Assembly: GCF_900112035.1 (NCBI RefSeq)
Contig: NZ_FOKC01000014.1
Coordinates: 52,467-116,466 of the forward strand
Length of the DNA stretch: 64,000 bases
Direction: 5' to 3'
Origin: Nocardioides alpinus
GTDB lineage: Bacteria; Actinomycetota; Actinomycetes; Propionibacteriales; Nocardioidaceae
The position numbers and the translations under genes are program-made. The notes under the pieces were generated by a model that made no database searches, was not told the origin of the DNA, and saw nothing but the letters and a program-made list of their open reading frames with translations. How positions within the stretch are numbered: the first letter of the stretch is position 1; every line of letters starts with the position of its first letter. Of this stretch, positions 43,853-52,775 are shown piece by piece.

Positions 43853-45142
43853 GTGCCGGCCGAGACGACTGCGGACGACCCCACCGAGGCCGTCCACTCC
43901 GCGTGGCGGGCCGACTCGGCCCGCCTCGTGGGGGCTCTCACCCGGATGACCCGGGACGTCGAGCTCGCCGCCGACCTCGCTCAGGACGCGCTCGTGGCCG
44001 CGCTCGAGCAGTGGCCCGTCAGCGGCGTGCCGGACAACCCGACCGCGTGGCTGATGACCACCGCCAAGCGGCGCGGCATCGACCACTTCCGGCGCGCCGA
44101 CAACCTCCGCCGCAAGGTCGCGGAGATCGAGGACGCGCGCAGAGGAGAGGAGGCACGGATGCCGGACCTCGACGCCCAGGTCGACCACATCGAGGACGAC
44201 GTCCTCCGTCTGGTGTTCCTGTCGTGCCACCCCTCCCTCACCGCGGAGTCGCGGGCCGCGCTGACGCTGCGCCTGGTCGGCGGGCTCTCCACCGCAGAGA
44301 TCGCCCGAGGGTTCCTCACCACCGAGTCCACGATGGGCCAGCGCATCTCGCGGGCCAAGAGGACCCTGTCCGAGGCGGACGCCGAGTTCGAGCTGCCCAC
44401 CGGCCAGGAACGGACGGACCGGCTCGACGACGTGATGGCCGTGATCTACCTGATCTTCAACGAGGGCTACACCGCCACGGCCGGCGAGGACTGGATGCGC
44501 CCCGACCTCGCGGGTGAGGCGACCAGGCTCGCCCGGATGCTTTCCGCGCTCGCCCCCGACGAGCCCGAGGTCCTCGGACTGCAGGCGCTGCTGGAGATCC
44601 AGGGCTCGCGCACGGCCGCCCGCCTGGACGTGGACGGCACCCCGGTGCTGCTGGAGGCCCAGGACCGCACGCGGTGGGACCACCTGATGATCCGTCGCGG
44701 ACTCGCCGCCCTGCGTCGGGCCGAGGAGCTCGCGGCCGACGGGACTCCGGTCGGGACCTACTTCCTCCAGGCCTCCATCGCTGCCCAGCACGCGCTCGCC
44801 GCGCGTCCCGAGGACACGGACTGGCGCCGGATCGCTGCCCTCTACGACGTCCTGTCCCGCGCAGCACCCGGACCGGTGGTCGAGGTGAACCGTGCGGTCG
44901 CCCACGGCCGGGCGTACGGACCTGGTGCGGGGCTCGCCGTGCTCGACGCGGTGGACGCAGCCGCCCTCGGGGGGTCGCCGCTGGTGCCGAGCGTTCGCGG
45001 TGACCTGCTGGAGCGGGCCGGGTTGCACCCGGATGCGGCCAGCGCCTTCGCCGAGGCGGCCCGCCGCACGAGGAACGAGGGCGAACGGGTGGTGCTGCTG
45101 CGCCGGGCCGGCGACAACCTCGCGCGAGTGCCCGACAACTAA
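43853..45142 (+). CDS. ECF42-type RNA polymerase sigma factor with C-terminal extension (copy 2)
   Basis: A 429-residue canonical ECF42 factor: sigma-2 region with DNPTAWLMTTAKRRGIDHFR, sigma-4 with EDDVLRLVFLSCHPSLTAES and TTESTMGQRISRAKRTL, then YLIFNEGYTATAG and a C-terminal TPR-like helical extension of about 220 residues (GLAVLDAVDAAALGGSPLVP and so on). Region-4 and extension motifs are closer to the family consensus than copy 1. Controlled promoters probably include its own DGPF gene. Starts GTG. Confidence 0.95.
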   Translation: MPAETTADDPTEAVHSAWRADSARLVGALTRMTRDVELAADLAQDALVAALEQWPVSGVPDNPTAWLMTTAKRRGIDHFRRADNLRRKVAEIEDARRGEEARMPDLDAQVDHIEDDVLRLVFLSCHPSLTAESRAALTLRLVGGLSTAEIARGFLTTESTMGQRISRAKRTLSEADAEFELPTGQERTDRLDDVMAVIYLIFNEGYTATAGEDWMRPDLAGEATRLARMLSALAPDEPEVLGLQALLEIQGSRTAARLDVDGTPVLLEAQDRTRWDHLMIRRGLAALRRAEELAADGTPVGTYFLQASIAAQHALAARPEDTDWRRIAALYDVLSRAAPGPVVEVNRAVAHGRAYGPGAGLAVLDAVDAAALGGSPLVPSVRGDLLERAGLHPDAASAFAEAARRTRNEGERVVLLRRAGDNLARVPDN

Positions 45143-45196
45143 GTCGAGGTCGGTGGCGTCCCAGACGAGAAACAGCCCCACGACCGAAGGCTCCTC

Positions 45197-46402
45197 ATGT
45201 CTGCTCGACGCCTCCTCACGGGCAGCGCCCTGGCCCTGCTCCTCCCCGCCTCCCTGCTCGCCGGATCGCAGTCCGGCTCGGCCGCCGACGATGCCGTCGC
45301 GCCGGCCGCGAGCGTCTCGTTGCTGAAGAAGTTCACCCAGCGGGTGCGTCTCGAGGCGCTCCCCCAGATCGTCCAGCACGGCGGCCGGACAGCCGCGTCG
45401 GACGCGGCGAGGACGGCCATCACCGCCACGATCAGCCCCGTGCACGTCGGACGTCGGGTCCAGCTCCAGGTCCAGGACGGGCCCGAGTGGCGCCCCGTCG
45501 CGACCGCCCGGCAGAACAGGAAGGGCCGGGCCCAGTTCGCGGCCGCGACGACCGGCGATGGTGACGCGTTGACCTACCGGGTGAAGGCGATGGCCACTCG
45601 CGGCCTGCGCACCGTGAAGAGCCACCCGGTCAGCACCGCGCGCTGGCTCGACGCGACCTTCACCGACGAGTTCACCGGCAGCGAGCTGGACCCGGTGTGG
45701 AACCACCGCGGTCGCGAGCACTGGAGCTCGAGCCGACGCACGTGCTCCAAGGGCGACCCCCGTGCGGTCAGCGTCGCCGGGGGCGCCGCACGCCTGAGCG
45801 TCATCAAGGACCCCGACGCCACGACGCGGTGCAAGGTCCGCGGACGCGACGCGTCTCCGGGGAAGTACGCCTACCGCCTCAGCGGCCACATCGGCACCCA
45901 GGGCGCGTTCTCCTTCAGGTACGGCGTCGCCGCCGCGCGGGTGAAGTTCCAGCGGCTCCGCGGCCAGCACGGCGCCTTCTGGATGCAGCCGGTCGACGGG
46001 ATGTACGCCGGCGCGGCCGGCAGCGAGATCGACGTCGTCGAGTACTTCGGGGACGACCACCCGCAGGGCGGCCTGGCGACCTTCATGCACCGCTACGACG
46101 GCAAGCGCCGCGTCTCGACCGGCGGCTGGATCCGCAACCAGGCGTCGTACCTCGCGAGCCGTCGCGACGGCTGGTCGAAGAACTACCACGTCTTCTCGGT
46201 CGAGTGGACGCCGCGCACGGTCATCTTCCGGATCGACGGCAAGGAGACCGGACGGATGAGCGGCCACATCTCCGACGTGCGGCAGTTCCCGATCCTCAGC
46301 CTGATCGCCGCGGACTACGAGATCCCGAAGATCAAGGAGCGCCGGCTCCCCCAGCACATGTACGTCGACTGGGTGCGGGTGTGGGAGACGCCCGCCCCCT
46401 AG
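45197..46402 (+). CDS. Secreted GH16-family glycoside hydrolase
   Basis: A 401-residue secreted enzyme. A signal peptide (about 1-30) is followed by a beta-rich accessory domain (about 65-145, VQDGPEWRPVATARQNRKGR) and a GH16 jelly roll. Catalytic motif SEIDVVEYFG places the nucleophile E277, D279 and acid/base E282. GH16 enzymes cut beta-1,3 or beta-1,3-1,4 glucans, agar or carrageenan; the exact glycan is not readable. Its stop overlaps the nitrilase stop within CTAG. Confidence 0.9.
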   Translation: MSARRLLTGSALALLLPASLLAGSQSGSAADDAVAPAASVSLLKKFTQRVRLEALPQIVQHGGRTAASDAARTAITATISPVHVGRRVQLQVQDGPEWRPVATARQNRKGRAQFAAATTGDGDALTYRVKAMATRGLRTVKSHPVSTARWLDATFTDEFTGSELDPVWNHRGREHWSSSRRTCSKGDPRAVSVAGGAARLSVIKDPDATTRCKVRGRDASPGKYAYRLSGHIGTQGAFSFRYGVAAARVKFQRLRGQHGAFWMQPVDGMYAGAAGSEIDVVEYFGDDHPQGGLATFMHRYDGKRRVSTGGWIRNQASYLASRRDGWSKNYHVFSVEWTPRTVIFRIDGKETGRMSGHISDVRQFPILSLIAADYEIPKIKERRLPQHMYVDWVRVWETPAP

Positions 46403-47241
46403 AGGCAGGTCCGGTCGCGGCTCCGCGGGTCGTCCAGGGATCGGGTGTCGTAGGCGGGGTCGGACGGCACGCTCGCACGCCACGGACGCGCCTTGGTGAG
46501 GGCGATGTCGAACTCCGGCGCATCGCGGTCCAGCTCGACGGTGACCACGCCCTCGGCGCCGTCGACCGTGGCGAGGATGTCTCCGTTGGGGCCGAAGACG
46601 CTCGACGGGCAGAAGGTGGACGTCTCGGAGGGGTTGGTCATGCTCACCCAGTAGCAGTGGATCGCCGCGTAGGCCCGCGCCTTGACGGCGAAGACGCTGT
46701 CGACCGGGTAGGACGAGAAGAGCAGGCAGTCGACCCCGAGCCCGGCGTACTCGATGAAGAGCTCGGGGAAGTTGATCTCGACACAGACCACCAGCCCGAA
46801 GCGGTAGCCGTCGATGTCGAAGACCACGGGCTCGGATCCCGCCGTGTAGAACTCGGTCACCTCGGTGTGCGACAACCGGCGCTTGTCGTAGCGGTCCACG
46901 ACCTGTCCCGCGTCCGAGATCACGTAGACGCTGTTGTGCGGCAGCCGGGGCGACGACAGGGGGTGCGCCGAGCCGAGCACCACCCAGAGCTCCAGCTCTG
47001 CGGCGAGCCGCATGATCGACTCGAGCTCGCTGCGGACGACACCCCAGTCGACCTCGGCCCAGTCGGTGATGGGGTTCTTGGCATATCCGGAGAGCGCGCC
47101 CTCGGGGAGCTGGACGAGCCGGGCACCGGCCTCAGAAGCCCTGCGCATGGCAGTCCTGATGGTGTCGCCGTTGACCCGGGCGTCCCCGCTGATCGGCACC
47201 TGCGCGAGTGCCACCCGGAATGTCGTGCTCGCGTCGTCCAC
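46399..47241 (-). CDS. Nitrilase-superfamily carbon-nitrogen hydrolase
   Basis: A 280-residue enzyme with the E-K-C triad: glutamate in QLPEGALSGY, lysine in RYDKRRLSHTEV and cysteine in LVVCVEINFPEL. Likely an amidase or cyanide/nitrile-active enzyme of the C-N hydrolase family, forming homomultimers. Reads toward GH16 gene end. GTG start six bases after leftward TAGGGT (47248-47253), leaderless. Confidence 0.93.
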   Translation of the reverse strand: MDDASTTFRVALAQVPISGDARVNGDTIRTAMRRASEAGARLVQLPEGALSGYAKNPITDWAEVDWGVVRSELESIMRLAAELELWVVLGSAHPLSSPRLPHNSVYVISDAGQVVDRYDKRRLSHTEVTEFYTAGSEPVVFDIDGYRFGLVVCVEINFPELFIEYAGLGVDCLLFSSYPVDSVFAVKARAYAAIHCYWVSMTNPSETSTFCPSSVFGPNGDILATVDGAEGVVTVELDRDAPEFDIALTKARPWRASVPSDPAYDTRSLDDPRSRDRTCL

Positions 47242-47247
47242 TGTCGG

Positions 47248-47253
47248 ACCCTA
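47248..47253 (-). promoter_or_regulatory. -10 element of leaderless promoter for the nitrilase-like gene
   Basis: Leftward TAGGGT, six bases before GTG 47241. Confidence 0.55.
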
Positions 47254-48396
47254 CGACGGCGTGAGTCGGAGCAGCCTGCCGGCGCCCTCGTCCTCGAGCA
47301 ACCAGATCGCGCCGTCCGGCCCTTCCTCGACGGCCCGGATCCGCTCGCCCAGGTCGTAGACCTCGGCGTCTCCTGCGCTCTCTCCGTCGAGGCCGACGCG
47401 CACCAGCGCCTCGCCCGAGAGCGCGCCGAGGAACGCGTCGCCCTGCCAGTCGGCGAAGAGGTCGCCGGAGTAGATGAGGAGGCTGCCCGGTGAGATGCTC
47501 GGCGTCCACGACCGGGCCGGAGCGGCGTACCCGTCGCCCTCGTCGTGGTCGGGGATCTCACCGCCGCCGTAGTCGCTGCCGTTGGATGCCTCGGGCCAGC
47601 CGTAGTTGGATCCGGCCTCGACGAGGTTGAGCTCGTCGCCGCCCTCAGGACCCATCTCCGAGGACCACAGGGTCCCGTCGGGGGCGAACTCGAGACCGAG
47701 CGGGTTGCGGTGGCCCCAGCTCCAGATCTCGGCGGTGACTCCCCCGGCGTCCGCCATCGGGTTGCCCGGCGCGGGGTCGCCGTCGAGGGTCAGCCGCACG
47801 ATGGTGCCCAACGTGTTGCTGGTGTCCTGCGCGGGGTCGCCGAGCTGCTTGTCACCCGAGGACACGAAGAGGTGCTCCCCGTCCGGCGAGAAGGCGAGCC
47901 GGTGGCTGAGGTGGCCGTCGCCGTCCGTCTTGGGCGTCTGGCGCCAGATCACCTCGAGGTCCTCCAGGCTCGGCTCGTCGTCACCGGTCTCGAGGCGCGC
48001 CCTCCCCACAGCGGCGCCGACGCCACCGTCGCCTGCTTCGGCCCAGCTCAGGTAGACCATCTTGTCCTCGGCGTACGACGGACCCGGCAGCACGTCGCCG
48101 AGCCCGCTCTGTCCGGAGTCCGCGACAGCCGGCGTGCCCCCGACCTCGACCCGCTCGCCAGTGTCGGCATCACGCAGGTGCAGGGTGCCGCTCCGCTCGG
48201 TGATGAGCAGGTCTCCCTCGGGCAGGAACGCCATCGCCCACGGCTCGTCGAACTGGTCGACCTCCTCGACCACGAAGGGGAATCCACGGTCACCCTCGCC
48301 CGTGGCCGGCCCGAGTGCCCCGGAGGCGGCGGTGTCGGCGCACGCGGTCGCAAGCGCAGCGACGAGTCCGGCAAGGGCGAGGGGCGCTGACTTCAT
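47251..48396 (-). CDS. PQQ-dependent aldose sugar dehydrogenase lipoprotein
   Basis: A 381-residue beta-propeller protein with a lipobox (LVAALATACADT), so membrane anchored outside the cell. DEPWAMAFLPEGDLLITERS, SHRLAFSPDGEHLFVSSGD and the GHRNPLGLEFAPDGTLWSSE loop are the hallmarks of the soluble glucose dehydrogenase/aldose dehydrogenase (Asd) type that binds PQQ and calcium. It oxidises aldose sugars. ATG at 48396; longer starts at 48405 and 48423 also possible. Confidence 0.92.
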   Translation of the reverse strand: MKSAPLALAGLVAALATACADTAASGALGPATGEGDRGFPFVVEEVDQFDEPWAMAFLPEGDLLITERSGTLHLRDADTGERVEVGGTPAVADSGQSGLGDVLPGPSYAEDKMVYLSWAEAGDGGVGAAVGRARLETGDDEPSLEDLEVIWRQTPKTDGDGHLSHRLAFSPDGEHLFVSSGDKQLGDPAQDTSNTLGTIVRLTLDGDPAPGNPMADAGGVTAEIWSWGHRNPLGLEFAPDGTLWSSEMGPEGGDELNLVEAGSNYGWPEASNGSDYGGGEIPDHDEGDGYAAPARSWTPSISPGSLLIYSGDLFADWQGDAFLGALSGEALVRVGLDGESAGDAEVYDLGERIRAVEEGPDGAIWLLEDEGAGRLLRLTPS

Positions 48397-48445
48397 GCCC
48401 ACCATCGTGCGCGACCGCGCCAACCCCGGCTCGTACGTCCGCCGC

Positions 48446-49660
48446 TCAGGCGAACAGCGGTCGCAGGTGGTCGTTGAGGAACATCCCCTGGGGGTCGAGC
48501 TCGCGGCGGAGCGCGATGAACTCGTCCGCCCTGGGATAGAGCTCGTGCAACCGTTCCGGGGTCAGGAAGTGCAGCTTGCCCCAGTGCACCCTCGCGTCGA
48601 ACTGCGCCAGCAGCGCGTCGACCGAGCGCAGGTAACCCCAGTAGTCGGTGCCGGGCGTGCCCGACACCGAGATGACCACGGTGTCGGTCCGGTACTGGGA
48701 GGAGAGGAAGGCGTCGTCGGCACCGACGGTCCGCACCTCCAGCGGGTAGATCGAGTCGGGGAGGCTGGCGAGCATGAGCTCCCGCATGGCCTGCAGCGCC
48801 TCCGGGGCACGCTCCAGCGCCACGAAGTACTCGAGCTCGTGGAAGTTGGGGTCGTAGACCATGGGGAAGATCCGGTGGCAGCGGTCGACGCGGCGACCCA
48901 CGGTGTCGTCGTCCGGGACGTCGGGGCCCACCTCGTCGTACACCTTCACGTAGCACTGGTCGGCCAGCCGCTCGCCGTGGCCGTCGAGGTTGTAGAGGGC
49001 GCCGGACTCCTCGGTGGGCAGCCAGAAGAACCCGAAGTGCCGGTGCTGCGCGACGAGCTCGTCCCAGTGCTCCATCACGTCGTCCCAGGACCGCAGGCCG
49101 ACCTGCTCGCGCAGACGGTAGGCGTCGGTCACCTCGAGGTCGAGGCGCGTGACGACGCCGAGCATCCCGACGGAGACCTGCGCGGCGTGCAGCAGGTCGA
49201 GGTCGCCCTCGCCGATGTCGCGCACCTCGCCGGTGGCGGTCACGAGCCGCATGCCACGGACCACCCCCGACAGGCTGGTGTAGCGGGTGCCCGAACCGTG
49301 CGTCCCGGTCGCCACGGCTCCCGCGATCTGCTGGGTGTCGATGTCGCCCTGGTTGCGCAGGGCCAGGCCCGCCTCCCAGAGGGGCTCGTAGAAGTCGCGG
49401 ATGCGGGTGGCGGGGAGTGCCGTCGCGCGCTTGCGCACCGCGTCGGTGTGCACCACACCGGTCAGCGCCGAGAGGTCGAGCAGCAGCCCGTCGGTCTGCA
49501 CGACGGGCGTGAACGAGTGGCCGGCTCCGGCCACACGGACTCCGACGCCCCGGTCGGCAGCCTGCTTCACGAGCGCGGCCACCTCCTCCTCGTCGCGCGG
49601 GGCGGAGATCGAGGACGGGGAGAAGGACTGGTTGCCCACCCAGTTCGTCCAGGTCGTCAC
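48446..49660 (-). CDS. D-arabinono-1,4-lactone oxidase-type FAD oxidoreductase
   Basis: A 404-residue FAD-linked oxidase. The N-domain has WVGNQSFSPSSISAPRDEEE and GAGHSFTPVVQTDG, in which the histidine is the flavin attachment site of the VAO family; the C-terminus is the ALO domain with RVHWGKLHFL and the end LYPRADEFIALRRELDPQGM. Family members oxidise aldonolactones (gulono-, arabinono-) or xylitol. Overlaps the methyltransferase stop by four bases, third gene of a coupled operon. Confidence 0.93.
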   Translation of the reverse strand: MTTWTNWVGNQSFSPSSISAPRDEEEVAALVKQAADRGVGVRVAGAGHSFTPVVQTDGLLLDLSALTGVVHTDAVRKRATALPATRIRDFYEPLWEAGLALRNQGDIDTQQIAGAVATGTHGSGTRYTSLSGVVRGMRLVTATGEVRDIGEGDLDLLHAAQVSVGMLGVVTRLDLEVTDAYRLREQVGLRSWDDVMEHWDELVAQHRHFGFFWLPTEESGALYNLDGHGERLADQCYVKVYDEVGPDVPDDDTVGRRVDRCHRIFPMVYDPNFHELEYFVALERAPEALQAMRELMLASLPDSIYPLEVRTVGADDAFLSSQYRTDTVVISVSGTPGTDYWGYLRSVDALLAQFDARVHWGKLHFLTPERLHELYPRADEFIALRRELDPQGMFLNDHLRPLFA

Positions 49661-50544
49661 GAGGCCACCGCCAACGTCGCGCCGATGGCCGCGATGTGCG
49701 TCGGGGTGGACCCGCAGCAGCCCCCGACCAGGTCGACGCCCAGGTCCGCCAGTCGTGCGGCGTGAGCGGCCATGTCCCGGGCGCTGGCGTCGTACTCGAA
49801 GTGGTCCCCCACGACCTGCGGGAGTCCCGCGTTCGACTGGGCGACGAGCAGGAGACCATCGGGCCGCACGGCCGCCATCTGCGCGGCGATGACCTCCATC
49901 TCGTGCGGTCCGCGGCCGCAGTTGGCACCCACGGCGTCAGCGCCGGCCGCGGCCAGGTGGGCCACGGCGTAAGCGGGGCGTACGCCCATCATGGTGCGCA
50001 GGTTGGTGTCGAAGCTCATGGTCACCACGACCGGGAGGTGCGGCGCCACCTCGCGCGCCGCAGCCAGTGCGGCGTCAGCCTCGGCGAGGTCGCTCAGCGT
50101 CTCCACCAGCACCAGGTCGATGCCGCCCGACACCAACGCAGTGAGCTGCTCGGCGAAGAGCGCCTGGGCCTCCTCCGGGGTCAGCGTCCCGAGCGGCGCC
50201 AGCAGCTCGCCGGTGGGCCCTAGGTCGCCGGCGACGAGCAGGCCGTGCTCGTCCGCGACCGAACGTGCCAGCAGTGCCGCCGTGCGGTTGACCTCGTCGA
50301 GTCGGTCACCGAGGCCGTGCATGTCCAGCCGTGGGCGGGTGCCACCGAAGGTGTTGGTCGTCAGCACCCGTGCGCCCGCCCCGGCGTACGCGGTGTGCGC
50401 CGCGCGGATGGCGTCGGGGTTCTCCAGGTTCCAGAGCTCGCCGGGTGCGCCGTCCTCCAGTCCGCTGTCCTGGAGCAGCGTGCCCATGCCGCCGTCGAGC
50501 AGCACCGGCCGGCTCCCGCCCAGCAGCTCCGCGAGCCGGCTCAT
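49657..50544 (-). CDS. Homocysteine S-methyltransferase
   Basis: A 295-residue Zn-dependent methyltransferase: LLDGGMGTLLQDSG start, GANCGRGPHEM and LVGGCCGSTPTHIAAI supply the three zinc cysteines. It methylates homocysteine to methionine using S-methylmethionine, SAM or betaine, as in MmuM/BHMT proteins; the donor is unknown. Overlaps the PF13769-type gene upstream and the lactone-oxidase gene downstream. Confidence 0.94.
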   Translation of the reverse strand: MSRLAELLGGSRPVLLDGGMGTLLQDSGLEDGAPGELWNLENPDAIRAAHTAYAGAGARVLTTNTFGGTRPRLDMHGLGDRLDEVNRTAALLARSVADEHGLLVAGDLGPTGELLAPLGTLTPEEAQALFAEQLTALVSGGIDLVLVETLSDLAEADAALAAAREVAPHLPVVVTMSFDTNLRTMMGVRPAYAVAHLAAAGADAVGANCGRGPHEMEVIAAQMAAVRPDGLLLVAQSNAGLPQVVGDHFEYDASARDMAAHAARLADLGVDLVGGCCGSTPTHIAAIGATLAVAS

Positions 50545-50834
50545 CGGCCCAGTCCATCAAGGTAGTCGGTGATCCGCTCGGCCGGCCACTGCGCGTCGAG
50601 CTCGGCGGACACGCGCGCGAGCACCTCGGCAGGTGGCCCGTCGGCCGGCGTCCACCCGGACCGCTCCCAGCCCTCGAGGTAGTCGGTGGCGCCCGTGTCG
50701 CCGAGACGCATCGCGGCCTCGTCGATGGCCTCCTGGAACCTCGCCGCCAGCTGGACCTTCGCGGTCTCGTCACCGGCGCGGGCCGTGACCATGGAAGGGA
50801 GCTCGCGCCACCGTGTCACCTGGTACTCCGTCAT
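50541..50834 (-). CDS. PF13769-type virulence-factor-family protein
   Basis: A 97-residue protein, MTEYQVTRWRELPSMVTARA, with DYLEGWERSGWTPADGPPAE. Matches the 'virulence factor' family (PF13769), which in other bacteria is found with homocysteine methyltransferases; the name is historical and the function unknown. ATG is leaderless: TAGGCT (50842-50847, leftward) lies seven bases upstream. First gene of the three-gene operon. Confidence 0.82.
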   Translation of the reverse strand: MTEYQVTRWRELPSMVTARAGDETAKVQLAARFQEAIDEAAMRLGDTGATDYLEGWERSGWTPADGPPAEVLARVSAELDAQWPAERITDYLDGLGR

Positions 50835-50841
50835 GCGTCCG

Positions 50842-50847
50842 AGCCTA
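50842..50847 (-). promoter_or_regulatory. -10 element of leaderless promoter for the homocysteine-methyltransferase operon
   Basis: Leftward TAGGCT, seven bases from the ATG at 50834. Confidence 0.55.
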
Positions 50848-50982
50848 GGACCGCTGCCGCAGCCCCGCGCCGGCGTTCCACCACTCGACCCCTAAGGGGC
50901 ACGACTGCCCGAGCCGCAGAACAGCAGCAACCCGCGTCGCGCAGCGCTTGACCTGGTGCATCCAAGACGTGAGGGTTCGCGC

Positions 50983-51792
50983 ATGCTGCCTGAACCCTTC
51001 AACCTCGCCGGCCGGGTCGCATGGGTGACGGGCGCCGGCGCCCCCGACGGGATCGGTTTCGCCGCGGCGCGGCTGCTCGGCGCCCTGGGTGCGGTGGTCG
51101 CCGTGGGTACGACCACGGACCGCGCCCACGACCGCGCGCGCGAGCTCGAGCAGGACGGTGTCCGGGCGCTGGGAGTCGTCGCGGACCTGACCGAGGAGGC
51201 ACAGGTCCGCGACGCTGTCGCGCTGGTGCGCGACACGCTCGGCCCGCCCACCATCCTGGTCAACAACGCCGGCATGACCAGCGTGAGTGCGCCCGCCATC
51301 GCCCTCGCCTCATCCGGCGGGGAGGAGTCGGGGACGCTGGGCGAGCTGTCTTACGAGGCCTGGCGCCGGGCGCTGTCCCGCAACCTCGACACCGCGTTCC
51401 TCGCCACCCGTGCCGTGCTGCCCGGCATGCAGCGCGAGGGCTGGGGCCGCGTGGTCATGGTGGCCTCGGTGACCGGCCCCGTCATGGCGATGCGCGGCGA
51501 GGCGGCGTACGCCTCCGCGAAGGCCGGCATGGTCGGGCTCGCGCGGTCCGTGGGCCTCGACCACGCCCGCGACGGGGTGACGGCCAACGCCGTCGCGCCC
51601 GGCTGGATCGCGACCGGGAGCCAGACGGCCGACGAGGTGCTGCACGGCCGCCGCACCCCTGTGGGCCGGAGTGCGACGCCCGACGAGGTCGCGGCCGCCA
51701 TCGTGTTCCTGTGCACCCCGGGTGCCTCGTTCGTCACGGGGCAGTGCCTCGTCGTCGACGGTGGCAACAGCATCGCGGAGGAACGCGGCTGA
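50983..51792 (+). CDS. SDR oxidoreductase (FabG-like)
   Basis: A 269-residue short-chain dehydrogenase. Nucleotide motif TGAGAPDGIGFAAARLLG, NNAG in ILVNNAGMTS, catalytic serine in ASVTGPVMAMRGEAAYASAK with the YxxxK, and a C-terminal PGASFVTGQCLVVDGG. NADP(H) or NAD(H) dependent reduction of a ketone. ATG at 50983 follows TTGACC (50948) and GAGGGT (50971), a complete leaderless promoter with 17-bp spacing. Alternative start upstream at 50956. Confidence 0.94.
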   Translation: MLPEPFNLAGRVAWVTGAGAPDGIGFAAARLLGALGAVVAVGTTTDRAHDRARELEQDGVRALGVVADLTEEAQVRDAVALVRDTLGPPTILVNNAGMTSVSAPAIALASSGGEESGTLGELSYEAWRRALSRNLDTAFLATRAVLPGMQREGWGRVVMVASVTGPVMAMRGEAAYASAKAGMVGLARSVGLDHARDGVTANAVAPGWIATGSQTADEVLHGRRTPVGRSATPDEVAAAIVFLCTPGASFVTGQCLVVDGGNSIAEERG

Positions 51793-51854
51793 CAGCTCGC
51801 CCGGGCGGGTGGGCCCCGCAACGCTTTCCGCGGGACTCGCGGTAAGAAGGAGGC

Positions 51855-52751
51855 ATGCGCATCCTCTTCACCGGCGGCAGCGGCAAGGCCGGCAAGCACG
51901 TCGCCCCCTTCCTCGCCGACCAGGGCCACCAGGTCACCAACGCGGACCTCGTGCCGCTCGATCACCCCCACGTCGCCGACCTCCGGGTCGACCTCACCGA
52001 CGCCGGCGAGGTCTACTCGGCGATGGCCGGGCTGGCCACCTTCGACGAGCTCGACCTGCCCGAGAAGCCGTCGTACGACGCCGTCGTGCACTTCGCGGCG
52101 GTGCCGGCCATCCTGCTCAAGGCCGACTCGACGACGTACGCCACCAACGTGCTCAGCACCTACAACATCCTCGAGGCGGCGACCCGGCTCGGCATCCGCA
52201 AGGTCATCTTCGCCTCGTCCGAGACGACGTACGGCGTCTGCTTCGCGCAGGGTGAGCGACGACCTCTCTACGTGCCGGTCGACGAGGATCACCCGACGGT
52301 CCCGGAGGACTCGTACGCGATGTCGAAGGTCGCCAACGAGGTGACCGCGCGGTCGTTCCAGGCGCGCACCGGCGCCGACATCTACGGCCTGCGGATCAAC
52401 AACGTCATCGAGCCCCACGAGTACGCCGAGATGTTCCCGCCGTTCCTCACCGACCCGTCGCTGCGGCGCCGCAACGTCTTCGCCTACATCGACGTGCGCG
52501 ACCTGGGGCAGATGGTGCAGCGCTGCCTCGAGACCGACGGACTGGGCTACGAGGTCTTCAACGTGGCCAACGCCGACATGTCCGTGGCTGCGACCACCGA
52601 CGAGGTCATCGCGCGGTTCTACGAGGGTGTGGAGGTGCGCCGCGAGATGGGTCGCAACGAGACGTTCTACGCGATCGACAAGGCGCGCGACCTCGTCGGC
52701 TTCGACCCGCAGCACTCGTGGCGCGACGTGCTCGACGATCCGCGGGCCTGA
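51855..52751 (+). CDS. NAD-dependent epimerase/dehydratase-family protein
   Basis: A 298-residue extended SDR: FTGGSGKAGKHVAPFLADQG, aspartates of the NAD-binding loop, SSETTYGVCF, and the active-site SYAMSKVANE (YxxxK). Probably a nucleotide-sugar epimerase or aldose dehydrogenase. AAGGAGG precedes the ATG by five bases. Convergent with the isochorismatase. Confidence 0.92.
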   Translation: MRILFTGGSGKAGKHVAPFLADQGHQVTNADLVPLDHPHVADLRVDLTDAGEVYSAMAGLATFDELDLPEKPSYDAVVHFAAVPAILLKADSTTYATNVLSTYNILEAATRLGIRKVIFASSETTYGVCFAQGERRPLYVPVDEDHPTVPEDSYAMSKVANEVTARSFQARTGADIYGLRINNVIEPHEYAEMFPPFLTDPSLRRRNVFAYIDVRDLGQMVQRCLETDGLGYEVFNVANADMSVAATTDEVIARFYEGVEVRREMGRNETFYAIDKARDLVGFDPQHSWRDVLDDPRA

Positions 52752-52758
52752 GCCCGCG
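52741..52758. terminator. Convergent terminator hairpin at the epimerase 3' end
   Basis: CGCGGGC and GCCCGCG around CTGA, a perfect 7-bp stem spanning the stop codon; a second GTCGGG/CCCGAC stem follows (52758-52774). Confidence 0.55.
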
Positions 52759-52775
52759 TCGGGTGGTGCCCGACC

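Noticed and set aside
43652..46483. A 943-codon leftward frame opposite the ECF42 and GH16 genes.
   Set aside because: The rightward genes have clear motifs; the leftward product has none.
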